A stretch of DNA of 64,000 bases from Mesorhizobium sp. M2D.F.Ca.ET.226.01.1.1 (lineage in GTDB: Bacteria; Pseudomonadota; Alphaproteobacteria; Rhizobiales; Rhizobiaceae): positions 55,799 through 119,798 of the forward strand of contig NZ_RZOY02000016.1 of NCBI RefSeq assembly GCF_004022705.2. The letters run 5' to 3'. Both the position numbers and the translations under genes were made by a program. The notes under the pieces are model-generated. The model saw only the letters and a list, made by a program, of their open reading frames with translations. It did not search any database and had not been told where the DNA came from. This document shows positions 9,111 to 17,577 of this stretch, in pieces (position 1 is the stretch's first letter; each line of letters begins with the position of its first letter).

Positions 9111-9557
9111 ATGAATAAACTGGTCGCTATTCCCGTTATCGGGCTTGTGTTTGCCGTCGGCTTCATGGCTGTCATACTCTCGCAGAGAGGTAACCCACGC
9201 CCACCGCCCCACGCCACGCTTTCGCCATTCACCGGGCCGCTCACCATTCCCTCGATAGACGATCTGCGGGTGGGGGGCCGCAAAATTGTCCTGTGCGGCG
9301 CGGCGTCGACAAAACCGCAGGCTTTGCGTGAATTGGTAACAGAAGTGGCGCGGCGTGATTTTCAGGGAATGGTTTTGAACTGCAAACCGGTCGGCTCGGG
9401 CACTCCCTGTGATGGGAAGACCGGAGCCAGGTTGGGCGATGCAATGGTCGTGCAGTGTCTTACGCCAGACGGGGGGGACTTGGCGGCTGTTCTCACTCAA
9501 AGGGGCTTGCTATGTGGCCAGCCTAGTCAGATTGAGGCGACTTATCGAGCTTGTTGA
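9111..9557 (+). CDS. Small membrane-anchored or exported protein, possibly degenerate SNase-like
   Basis: 148 residues with an N-terminal hydrophobic segment (residues 4-23, LVAIPVIGLVFAVGFMAVIL). A periplasmic-type domain with five cysteines follows. The pattern DLRVGGRKIVLCGAAS, TPCDG, GDAMVVQCL and LAAVLTQRGLLCG resembles the small-barrel nuclease-like (SNase fold) proteins that rhizobia export. The arginine and acid residues of active staphylococcal nuclease are not obvious, so enzyme activity is doubtful. The family link is my reading of a pattern, not a firm hit. Confidence 0.5.
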   Translation: MNKLVAIPVIGLVFAVGFMAVILSQRGNPRPPPHATLSPFTGPLTIPSIDDLRVGGRKIVLCGAASTKPQALRELVTEVARRDFQGMVLNCKPVGSGTPCDGKTGARLGDAMVVQCLTPDGGDLAAVLTQRGLLCGQPSQIEATYRAC

Positions 9558-9602
9558 TTGTTGATCTCCTTTTGGAGGTGCGCCAGGGAACTTACCATCC
9601 AT

Positions 9603-10685
9603 CTATGGCTCTATGCCGCCAGTGGCGACCTTGCCATCCTTAATCACGACCAACTTGCTTAGATCGCCAGATATTCCCCCTTCGGTCTCGCCAATTATGC
9701 AAGCTGAAATCCCAAGACCAAGATCAATCTGATTTCCGCGTCCGCTTGTGATGCGAGATCCTATGACGTGCAGATGGCCGAATGGACCAAAGTTCGTCGC
9801 CATCTCAACCACCGTAGATATTCTCCTACCAGGAAGAATTTCGCTGCCAATGATATTTAAGGACGATGATCGGTTGCCTCCAGCAAAAACTATATTCGCC
9901 CTTCCGTGATTTTCTTCCACATGACATCCGACCAGGGTTACCTTGCCTGCATTGGAGAACTCCATGGTAACGACGCCATCATCGCCATTTCCATCGAAGT
10001 TGTTGCCTTCGATCTCGCACTGGTTGAAAGTAATTACGCTATTCGGGAAGTTTTCCGCGAACCCTGCTTTAGTGTTTTCAAAGATAAAACATGAGGTGAA
10101 ATGGATGTCATTGGCACCGAACGTTTTGGTGCTGGTGAAGTGATAGCCGTAAGCATTGCCGTAGAGCTCCACTTCAAGGAAGCGCAGAATCAAGGCGCCG
10201 ACACCGGATATGCCTTTCTCGTAACCCCTGACCTTGCAATTGCGAACTCGTACAGTTGCTCCATTGATAATGGAAATACCGCTGGAGCCAGCAATATCAC
10301 GGCCCGGCCCCGAGAAGGATAAACCGTCCATTTCGCTCCGTTGCTTGACCTGTGGTGCGGGTGTCGGACTTGAAGGATCGAATTCGAACGCCGGGCCTGC
10401 ATGGGTCGAGACGATCTCTGCATTTTCCCCCAATATCTTGATGCTGCGGAACTGAAAGTTCCCATAAACCCGGATCGGCGCACTGATCTTATAGGTGCCT
10501 TCGGGGATTCTGACGACGCCTCCGCCAACCAGCTTCACCTCGTCAACCGTGCGCTGGATGGACGCGGTGTCATCTTTTACGCCATCGCCAGCTGCGTTGA
10601 ATGAGAGAACATCGTGCCGACTCTTCGCTACGGCCGGAGCCGCTGCAAAAAGAGGAGCGGCACCTAGAAATTGCCGTCGATCCAT
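9603..10685 (-). CDS. Exported right-handed beta-helix (pectate-lyase superfamily) protein
   Basis: 360 residues, the only minus-strand gene in the glycan locus. The start at ATG 10685 gives a Tat-type signal (MDRRQFLGAAPLFAAAPAVA) with a twin arginine. Next is the pectate-lyase-3 signature FNAAGDGVKDDTASIQRTVD followed by VVRIPEGTYKI, then repeated short beta-strand turns (IHFTSCFIFENTKAGF, ITFNQCEIEGNNF, VTLVGCHVEENHG) typical of a parallel beta-helix. Such proteins bind or cleave polysaccharides. A role as lyase or modifying enzyme for the polysaccharide made here is inferred from position. It is divergent from the gene at 10772. Confidence 0.7.
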   Translation of the reverse strand: MDRRQFLGAAPLFAAAPAVAKSRHDVLSFNAAGDGVKDDTASIQRTVDEVKLVGGGVVRIPEGTYKISAPIRVYGNFQFRSIKILGENAEIVSTHAGPAFEFDPSSPTPAPQVKQRSEMDGLSFSGPGRDIAGSSGISIINGATVRVRNCKVRGYEKGISGVGALILRFLEVELYGNAYGYHFTSTKTFGANDIHFTSCFIFENTKAGFAENFPNSVITFNQCEIEGNNFDGNGDDGVVTMEFSNAGKVTLVGCHVEENHGRANIVFAGGNRSSSLNIIGSEILPGRRISTVVEMATNFGPFGHLHVIGSRITSGRGNQIDLGLGISACIIGETEGGISGDLSKLVVIKDGKVATGGIEP

Positions 10686-10771
10686 GTGCCTCTCCCTCTC
10701 CGTCGGCACTTGGCAACTACCAAATCCCTCCACAATTGTCTCCAGCAGAAGACGGAACCCAAGATTTTGTG

Positions 10772-12154
10772 ATGAAGCGTATGAAAGACGTTCGACAGTT
10801 CGATTCTATGGCCGCACTGCGCGCACTCGTCATCATCGCTCTCCCTGCCATCGGGAATGCAGGCTGCATCGGCGCTTACGTTTTGATGGCAGCCTGGGCA
10901 CTGGGTGGCCCAATGAGAGCGGTAGAGGCGCTTTGCCTCTCCGCGGTCGTAAGTTTGGCAAATCCAGCCCTCTTTCCCGCACCGGATTCCGTAGCGCTGC
11001 TGCGTTGGCTTGTGCTTTTTGCAGCATTTGGAACCGCGTTGTTTTCAAAGCGGCCGCAACCTTGGCTTTGGCCCCCTGTTCTGAAGGCTGGTGTCGCCTT
11101 TGTCGCGATAATCGCAATGGAAACCCTAATCTCAAGCTACGCCAAGGATGTGTCACTATCTAAGTTGATAATATTCCTCATCGGCCTCACGGCAGCGGTA
11201 TTGAACGTGCAGCTCGCCAAAGAAGAGGACCAAGAGCGGCTAATCCGATGGATGCTTACCTTTGGCTCAGTCTTCGTGCTTGCTAGTTTTCCTTTGCTAT
11301 TCACCGCTGTGGGATTCTTTGCAAACAATCATGGCTTCCAGGGGCTATTAAACCAGCCACAAGCGTACGGCGTTTTTCTGGGGCCATTCACGGCATGGAT
11401 GATCGTTCGGGTGTACACGAGCCGGTCTCGCGGTCTGTTTTGGTGTGTCGTCACTACCCTATGCCTCGTTTCTCTGGTTGCCACGGAAGCACGCACCGGC
11501 ATGTTAGCGGTTCTGATAGCACTGCCCTTCGCGGCTATAGTTGGGCGCATATCGAGTGAAGGTCACGCATTCAGATCGATCATAGCTGCCTTCTTTTTGA
11601 TCGGTGGCGGCGCTTTCGTAATGGGCTATGCCTACGATGCTGTCATGCCGGCGATCCAGAGCCTCGCCTTCAAGCTCAACAATGCCGATACCTTTTCAGG
11701 CGCACTTATGGAATCGCGTGGACTCGTGATCGACAAATCGATGCCGAATTTCTACGCCCATCCCATTTTTGGTATCGGATTTGGCCTTCCGTCTTCGCCA
11801 TGGGACTTGGACGTAACGCGGTTCATGGGCATCCCTATTGCAAATCCCGTCGAGAAGGGCGTGATCGTGCTGTCTGTATTGGAAGAACTCGGCGTTGTGG
11901 GCTTTCTCGGGTTCGCCCTCCTTGTGGTCGTCGTCGTTTATCGACCTCTTATTTGGAGGTCAGAGCAGGCTGTTGCGATCACCTTCGCTGCGCTGGCTAC
12001 CAATGCAGGAGAAGCGACCTTGTTCTCTCCGGGCGGCGTTGGAATGATAGTCTGGATATGGATTGCATGCGGAAGCTGTGCTCCGCTTCGAGTGGAAGTG
12101 CAGCCGCACCTCAGTTGCAGAAGCGCTGCGCTGATTGGTTCAGGTTCTCGATGA
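10772..12154 (+). CDS. O-antigen polymerase/ligase-like membrane protein (first Wzy candidate)
   Basis: About 460 residues with ten or so hydrophobic segments and the usual large external loop before the last helices. The pattern LMESRGLVIDKSMPNFYAHPIFGIGFGL resembles the Wzy_C/O-antigen ligase region (R...HPxxGxGxG). The ATG at 10772 is chosen because the frame upstream of it overlaps the divergent beta-helix gene; ATG 10781 is also possible and no strong ribosome-binding site is visible. It may polymerise or ligate repeat units made by this locus. A second such protein is at 18721. Confidence 0.65.
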   Translation: MKRMKDVRQFDSMAALRALVIIALPAIGNAGCIGAYVLMAAWALGGPMRAVEALCLSAVVSLANPALFPAPDSVALLRWLVLFAAFGTALFSKRPQPWLWPPVLKAGVAFVAIIAMETLISSYAKDVSLSKLIIFLIGLTAAVLNVQLAKEEDQERLIRWMLTFGSVFVLASFPLLFTAVGFFANNHGFQGLLNQPQAYGVFLGPFTAWMIVRVYTSRSRGLFWCVVTTLCLVSLVATEARTGMLAVLIALPFAAIVGRISSEGHAFRSIIAAFFLIGGGAFVMGYAYDAVMPAIQSLAFKLNNADTFSGALMESRGLVIDKSMPNFYAHPIFGIGFGLPSSPWDLDVTRFMGIPIANPVEKGVIVLSVLEELGVVGFLGFALLVVVVVYRPLIWRSEQAVAITFAALATNAGEATLFSPGGVGMIVWIWIACGSCAPLRVEVQPHLSCRSAALIGSGSR

Positions 12155-12787
12155 GGTATCAGAGAGGCGTCGGGGATTGTCTTCTGATCTGGCTCGCGAA
12201 GGTGCGTTCTGATTTCTCCTTTCGGATTTTGAAAGGTAGTTTGTATATTTTCGGTCGGTTGTAGGCGCGAGCCATGGGAAGAGTGCAATTGATCAAGTCG
12301 CGGCACACGTTGATCTCTGTATAAAGAGGCAATGTGTACATCGCAAACGAAACGAACTATCCGACTTAGCTTAACGTAGGAGGATCTCGTGAAGATTGAA
12401 AGCAAACACTAGCGGTCACTCGCGAAACTAGGATATAAGTGGGATTAAACAACAGTAGTCTGATATGCAGCTATTTGGTAATAATTTGGCGCGTTTCGCA
12501 TTTGCGCAAAAGACTACAACATAGATATTTTCGTATGCCTATGAAAAACCTCAGAAGGACAGTAACGCCATCTTATATATCGTTGTTTCACCGTATATTG
12601 ATATATTTAAATGCCAAGTGCGCTCATTCGATGTAGCTAATATACTGTGATCAAACAGACACGTATTAAATCAGAAGCTTATCTCGCATGTGCGAAATAG
12701 GTTGGAATCGGGCTAAAAAGCTGTTAGTCGCTTATCGCAAGCATTGACTTGGGCGCGTCTGAACGGCGCAAACAAAGGATCGAACAG
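12155..12787. other. AT-rich gap without a convincing gene
   Basis: About 630 bp, clearly richer in A and T than its surroundings, between the first Wzy candidate and the secreted FecR-like gene. Frames in it are short with no recognisable product. It separates the sugar-synthesis half from the assembly half of the locus and likely holds the promoter of the assembly genes. AT-rich upstream DNA is the kind of target bound by MucR/Ros regulators; that link is an inference. Confidence 0.5.
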
Positions 12788-13297
12788 ATGAACATTATTT
12801 TGAAAAGTGCGTTGGCCGGTTTGGTCACATTGGTCGGGTTTGGCTCAGCCCCAGTTTTCGCCCAGGATACGTCGTGCAGTTGTGCGACGGCTTATCATGG
12901 ACCAGCCAATCCAATTGGATCGATCCGAAGTGTAAGTGGCAACGTCATGGTTTCGCAGACGGCTGGCTATGGGCCAGCCAAGGCGGGAAGCGCGTTGGAT
13001 TTCGGCAGTCGGTTGGTGGTTGGCGCCAAGGGCTCGGCGTCCGTTCAGGTTGGCGATTGCAGGCTCAGCGTGCCGGCGAATTCGAGCCTCGACATTTCGC
13101 GCGTCGAAAACAGCATCTGTCTCAAGGTCGTGAATCCCGAGCACGCTGCTTCCTCGGTAAGCCCCGAGCAGACGGGTGCCATTGACCCGTCCCACAAGCC
13201 TGCATTTGGGTTGCCTGCGCAGTTTTTCGCAGGCGCGCTTCTGACTGCCGGAGTTCTTGCGGCAACGCAGGATAATAATAACGGCGTCAGCCACTAG
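12788..13297 (+). CDS. Secreted protein with FecR-like domain
   Basis: 169 residues. The start at ATG 12788 gives a clear signal peptide (ILKSALAGLVTLVGFGSAPV) ending at AFA or VFA before QDTSCSC. The mature part, GSIRSVSGNVMVSQTAGYG to SVQVGDCRLSVPANSSLD, has the two-strand repeats of FecR-type domains, which are often linked to polysaccharide export. A hydrophobic C-terminal stretch (QFFAGALLTAGVLAA) may anchor it. It is the first gene after the AT-rich gap and 262 bp before the phosphatase gene. Its role is unknown; association with envelope polysaccharide is inferred. Confidence 0.6.
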   Translation: MNIILKSALAGLVTLVGFGSAPVFAQDTSCSCATAYHGPANPIGSIRSVSGNVMVSQTAGYGPAKAGSALDFGSRLVVGAKGSASVQVGDCRLSVPANSSLDISRVENSICLKVVNPEHAASSVSPEQTGAIDPSHKPAFGLPAQFFAGALLTAGVLAATQDNNNGVSH

Positions 13298-13559
13298 GCA
13301 TGTTCGTATCGGGTTCCAGGTGGTAGGCGATTAGATTGGGCGAAGATGGGCCTGCGCTATCGGCTTGTTGCTGCCTGGGCTTTTGTGCCGATGGCAGCGC
13401 TCATCCTCAGCCTTCACGAAGATGACGATTCTGTCGGCACGTAGCTGGTGGATGAGGCGGCCGGCACGCCACGGTTGTCAATCGCAATGAAGCGGGTGAC
13501 ACGTTTGTCTTCCTCTTCGGCGAAGTCGCTGTTTTGCCCTCACGTGGCCAGAAACGCTT

Positions 13560-14369
13560 ATGATCGACCTGCATTCCCATATCTTGCCTGGTCTCGATGA
13601 CGGTTCGCCTAATATTGCTGAATCGCTGGAAATGGCGAGGTTGGCGGTAGCCGACGGGACGACCCATATGGCGTGCACGCCCCACATCGTACCCGGTATG
13701 TATGAAAATGGGACGGTGAATATCGTCGAAGCGGTCCGTTCGTTGGAGCAAGCGTTGCGGCGCGCCGACATCCGGCTTGCCCTCTATGTTGGTGCCGACA
13801 TCCATATAGCCCCCGATCTTCCAGATCAGCTGACGAACGGCAAGGTGCCGACCTTAAACAGCTCACGCTATTTTCTGTTCGAGCCGCCTCATCATGTGTT
13901 GCCGCCGCGGTTGGAGGAACTTGCCTTGCGCCTCATAAAGGCCGGGTTCGTGCCGATCCTCACCCATCCGGAGCGTTTGACCTGGGTCAAAGCGAACTAC
14001 GACGTTGTCGAAAGGCTGAATAGGCTCGGCTGCCTCATACAGCTTACTGCAGACTCGATTGTTGGCGCCTTCGGGCGTACCGCGCTCTACTACTCGGAAA
14101 AGCTGATAGACGAAGGCCGGGTGGATATCATCGCATCCGACACTCATGGTGCTAGTCGCCGGCGGCCTGGCCTTTCCCAAGCATATGACGCTGTCGCGAA
14201 GCGGTGTGGGGAAGACGAGGCCTACAATATGGTACTGAGGCGGCCGAGCGACATTTTGGCGAACCGGCCACTAGAGCCCGTTGGAAAGACGTTTGCAAAC
14301 AAGCCAAGCCCCGACAAGGTCGGCCGCTTCGGCGGGCTCGGCCGTTTGCTAAAGGCCGTATCCTCATGA
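13560..14369 (+). CDS. PHP-family tyrosine-protein phosphatase (CpsB/CapC/YwqE type)
   Basis: 269 residues starting at once with the metal-binding motif DLHSHILPGLDDG (residues 3-15). It continues with CTPHIVPGMY, VGADIHIAPDL, FEPPHHVLP, PILTHPERLTW and IASDTHGASRRRPGL. These are the conserved His/Asp clusters of the manganese-dependent CpsB family, which removes phosphate from the tyrosine tail of its partner kinase. The kinase is encoded two genes downstream. The stop overlaps the next start (ATGA), so it is co-translated with the export lipoprotein gene. Confidence 0.9.
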   Translation: MIDLHSHILPGLDDGSPNIAESLEMARLAVADGTTHMACTPHIVPGMYENGTVNIVEAVRSLEQALRRADIRLALYVGADIHIAPDLPDQLTNGKVPTLNSSRYFLFEPPHHVLPPRLEELALRLIKAGFVPILTHPERLTWVKANYDVVERLNRLGCLIQLTADSIVGAFGRTALYYSEKLIDEGRVDIIASDTHGASRRRPGLSQAYDAVAKRCGEDEAYNMVLRRPSDILANRPLEPVGKTFANKPSPDKVGRFGGLGRLLKAVSS

Positions 14370-15148
14370 AGCGCGATTTGATGAACTGCGCCGCGATCAC
14401 GATGGTCGTGATGCTCGGTTCCCTCGGCGTCTCGGCCTGCACGAGCACCTCGCCGACGGCGCCGGCGTCGATCGATGCGCTGCAGCTCACATCATCATCA
14501 TCATCGTCGGTTCCCTTATCGGGCGGTGGCGCTCTGCAGATCGTGAAGGATCTTCCCGCTCCTCAAAATAGCCAGAACGGCAGTGGGCAGCCGTTGTCAC
14601 CGAATGACGTGCTCGAGGTCGACGTGTTCCAAGTCGACAATCTCAATAGGACGGTTCAGGTCGACGCCAGCGGGCAAATTTCGCTTCCCCTCATTGGAAC
14701 CGTCACGGCAGCAGGAAAAACCGTCCGTCAGTTGGAGAAGGAAATCGAAGCCGCCTACAGCGCGAACTATCTCCAATCTCCGGACGTCACAATCTTCATC
14801 AAGGAGTCGATTGGACAACGCATAACCGTTGATGGCGAAGTCAACAAGGCTGGGATCTATCCCGTATCGAGCAACGCTTCATTGATCGACGCGGTCGCAC
14901 TTGCAGGTGGGTTCAATACTATTGGCGATGCGGGAAAAGTCTTTGTTTACCGCAATATCGGTCAAACCACGCTGGTCGCGAACTACAACGTCGAGAGCAT
15001 ACGCGCTGGCAGAAGCCGCAATCCGCGCATCTACGGTGGCGATAAGGTGGTCGTGTTTCCATCAAAATCGAAAATCGCTTTGAACAATCTGAAGGACGCC
15101 CTCGGAGTTGCGTCAACTGCAGTGAGAATTGGCGTGCTTGCGCCGTAG
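14366..15148 (+). CDS. Polysaccharide export lipoprotein (Wza/ExoF-like, SLBB)
   Basis: 260 residues. The start at ATG 14366, overlapping the phosphatase stop by 4 bp, gives a lipoprotein signal ending GSLGVSAC. A serine-rich linker encoded by a run of TCA codons (about 14490-14510) follows. The poly_export domain begins LSPNDVLEVDVFQVDNLNRTV and has SLPLIGTVTAAGKTV. A SLBB unit then contains ITVDGEVNKAGIYPV and LIDAVALAGGF. Such proteins form or gate the outer-membrane channel for the polymer and work with the Wzc-like kinase next door. Confidence 0.9.
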   Translation: MKRDLMNCAAITMVVMLGSLGVSACTSTSPTAPASIDALQLTSSSSSSVPLSGGGALQIVKDLPAPQNSQNGSGQPLSPNDVLEVDVFQVDNLNRTVQVDASGQISLPLIGTVTAAGKTVRQLEKEIEAAYSANYLQSPDVTIFIKESIGQRITVDGEVNKAGIYPVSSNASLIDAVALAGGFNTIGDAGKVFVYRNIGQTTLVANYNVESIRAGRSRNPRIYGGDKVVVFPSKSKIALNNLKDALGVASTAVRIGVLAP

Positions 15149-15198
15149 TGCGGGCCGCATGTCAACGCCGATGCCTATGAACCAGGATCGCCCGGACC

Positions 15199-17577
15199 AT
15201 GCTCGATCGTAGCAGGCAACATCAAATGACAGCTCCCGGACATGGCCAAGCCTTGTCTTCGGATCTCTACTATGATGGTAGCCAAAATCATGGCCCGTAC
15301 GGTCGCGATTTTGCGGAACAGGATCAAGGATTTAATCCGCTCAAGCTGCTCTTCTACGTTGTCCAGTATCGATGGCTAATCGCCATGATGATGGCGGCCG
15401 GGCTTGTTGCCGGCGCCGTCGTGACCATGATGCAGACGCCCAAATACCAGGCAACCGCCCAGTTGGAGGTCTTGGTCCCTTCGGCGAAGGTCTTCCAGGA
15501 CATCGAGGTGGTCTCCGAAAACAGCGATATCCGAGCCTTTCAGACTGCCCGAGAAAAGTTGAAGAGCCGGGCATTGGCGCAACGCGTTGTCTTCCAACTG
15601 GGCCTAAGCGAAAAGCCGGACTTCCTGTTTCCGACGCCGGATTTCTCGATTAGTAATATTTTCTATCGGGCCTTCAGAATTACAAAATCTCCCTTAATTG
15701 AAGAGAAAACTCCAGAACAACGTGAAGCCATTGCGATCAAACGCGTTTTAGACAACCTCACGGTTAATCTAGTAACAAACACAAGTCTGCTGTCCATCAC
15801 CTTTTTGGACCAGAAGCCGAAATACGCTAGCGATGTGGCCAACCAGGTCGCACAGAGCTATATCGATCAGCGGGTGGACCAGACCAGCGAAACGTCTGAC
15901 TTGGCGCGGCAATTCATCCAAGAGCAGGTGTCGCAGGTCAAGCAGAAGCTGCAGAAATCCGAGGAAGAGCTCGTCGCTTATGCAAGGGATGCTGGCATTA
16001 CGGTCACCGGTGATGCCAAGTCGCTTATCGGGTCGAACATTGAGGCCCTCAACGCGGCGCTCCAAGCGGCAACCCAGGAGCGGTTCGAAGCTGGATCTGT
16101 TGTCGATCAGATCGACAAGGGACGCGGTGGTAGCCTTGGCGCGGTGTTAGAAAGCAAGGGCCTGCAGGTACTTAGTGATAAGCTGGCTGATCTCAACAGC
16201 CAGTATCAGCAGAAGCTCGGCATTTTAAAGCCCGGATTTCCGGAAATGCAGCAATTGCAGTCCCAGATCAAGGAACTGCAGCGTGTATATAACAATGGTG
16301 TACTAGCGATCACTGATTCACTGCGGCTAAAATACCAGCAGGCTCAGGACAAGGAGGCCGATCTTAAAGAGAAGCTTGCCGATATGGAGCGGCAGCAGGT
16401 CGCCTTCAACGACAAGAACATTAAATATACGATCCTGAAGCGTGAAGTCGACTCAAACCGGTCCCAGTATGATAGTCTAATTGCCAAGTTAAATGAAGTT
16501 GGCGTGAGTTCCGAGCTCAAGACCCAAAGCGCCGCGATCGTGGATGTCGCGACGCAGCCAACGGCGCCCTATTCCCCACGCCTAAGCATTAATCTCGCAA
16601 TTGCACTGGCTCTCTTCATGGCCATCAGTGGCACGATTATTTATGTTATCGAGCTGCTGAACAACACGTTTGCCAATCCCGAGCAGGTCGAAAAGGAGCT
16701 CGGACTGGCGATCCTCGGGATCTTGCCCCATGTCGACGATCGCGAGCTTATCGCCAGCATTGCGGACCAGAAGTCAGGTCTATCCGAAGCCTATCGGTCG
16801 CTTCGAACGTCTTTGCAGTTCTCCGGTGCGGAAGGTGCGCCGCGCTCGCTTCTGATCACCAGTTCAGAGCCAGCCGAAGGCAAGTCGACGACGGCGTTCA
16901 AGCTTGGCCAGGATTTCGCAGCGCTTGGGGCAAGAGTGCTGCTTGTCGATGCGGATCTTCGAAAGCCCAATCTTCACCGACTGTTCGGTCTCGATAACAC
17001 GATCGGATTGAGCAACCTCCTGACAAACACCGTCCGCAAAGAAGACCTTGGTAGCATCTTCCGGTCGACTAAGTATGCCAATGTGACGGTTCTGACATCC
17101 GGTACCATTCCGCCCAATCCAGCGGATCTTCTATCGTCATCCAGAATGGCAATGATCGTGACCAATCTCAGCAAACGCTACGACCTGGTGATAGTCGACG
17201 CTCCACCGATCGTTGGCCTATCTGACGCCCCCATCCTCAGCCGGCTGGCTGAGGGTACGTTGATGGTCATTTCGACGAAGCAGGTCACGCGCAAGTCGGC
17301 GAAGACAGCCTTGAAGCGTCTGCGTGCTGCCGGCGCCAACGTGGTTGGAGCCGCGATGTCGAAGTTTGCGGTGAACAAATTCGACTACAACTATGCCTAT
17401 AAGTACATGAATTACCAATATTATAACTATGGCACCGCTACCCAGAAAATCGAGGGTAAAGTAGATGACGGCGCAGACCAGCCCGCTCGCGCGAAATCTT
17501 GGACGTTCAGGCGTTTGGTTCGTCGCATTCGTTCTGGTGTTAGCGGCTTCCTCGACCGGGCTAAGTCGACTGCTTGA
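15199..17577 (+). CDS. Polysaccharide co-polymerase / BY-type tyrosine kinase (Wzc/ExoP-like)
   Basis: 792 residues in the order of Wzc: transmembrane helix near 58-78, a long periplasmic Wzz/coiled-coil domain (about 80-460), a second helix near 463-485, then a cytoplasmic kinase. Walker A is SSEPAEGKSTT (residues 555-565), Walker A' is LLVDADLRKPNLHR, and Walker B is YDLVIVDAPP (661-670). A tyrosine-rich tail around residues 729-744 (FDYNYAYKYMNYQYYNYG) is the autophosphorylation cluster. It controls chain length and export together with the phosphatase and Wza-like protein. The last 37 codons overlap the next gene in another frame. Confidence 0.93.
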   Translation: MLDRSRQHQMTAPGHGQALSSDLYYDGSQNHGPYGRDFAEQDQGFNPLKLLFYVVQYRWLIAMMMAAGLVAGAVVTMMQTPKYQATAQLEVLVPSAKVFQDIEVVSENSDIRAFQTAREKLKSRALAQRVVFQLGLSEKPDFLFPTPDFSISNIFYRAFRITKSPLIEEKTPEQREAIAIKRVLDNLTVNLVTNTSLLSITFLDQKPKYASDVANQVAQSYIDQRVDQTSETSDLARQFIQEQVSQVKQKLQKSEEELVAYARDAGITVTGDAKSLIGSNIEALNAALQAATQERFEAGSVVDQIDKGRGGSLGAVLESKGLQVLSDKLADLNSQYQQKLGILKPGFPEMQQLQSQIKELQRVYNNGVLAITDSLRLKYQQAQDKEADLKEKLADMERQQVAFNDKNIKYTILKREVDSNRSQYDSLIAKLNEVGVSSELKTQSAAIVDVATQPTAPYSPRLSINLAIALALFMAISGTIIYVIELLNNTFANPEQVEKELGLAILGILPHVDDRELIASIADQKSGLSEAYRSLRTSLQFSGAEGAPRSLLITSSEPAEGKSTTAFKLGQDFAALGARVLLVDADLRKPNLHRLFGLDNTIGLSNLLTNTVRKEDLGSIFRSTKYANVTVLTSGTIPPNPADLLSSSRMAMIVTNLSKRYDLVIVDAPPIVGLSDAPILSRLAEGTLMVISTKQVTRKSAKTALKRLRAAGANVVGAAMSKFAVNKFDYNYAYKYMNYQYYNYGTATQKIEGKVDDGADQPARAKSWTFRRLVRRIRSGVSGFLDRAKSTA

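Noticed and set aside
10601..10771. Upstream extension of the first Wzy candidate
   Set aside because: It overlaps the divergent beta-helix gene and its signal peptide; residues show no membrane-protein character.
12439..12636. 65-codon frame in the AT-rich gap
   Set aside because: No ribosome-binding site, no motif; expected by chance in AT-rich DNA.
13346..13444. Short frame MGLRYRLVAAWAFVPMAALI between the FecR-like and phosphatase genes
   Set aside because: Only 32 residues with a hydrophobic run; no convincing ribosome-binding site.
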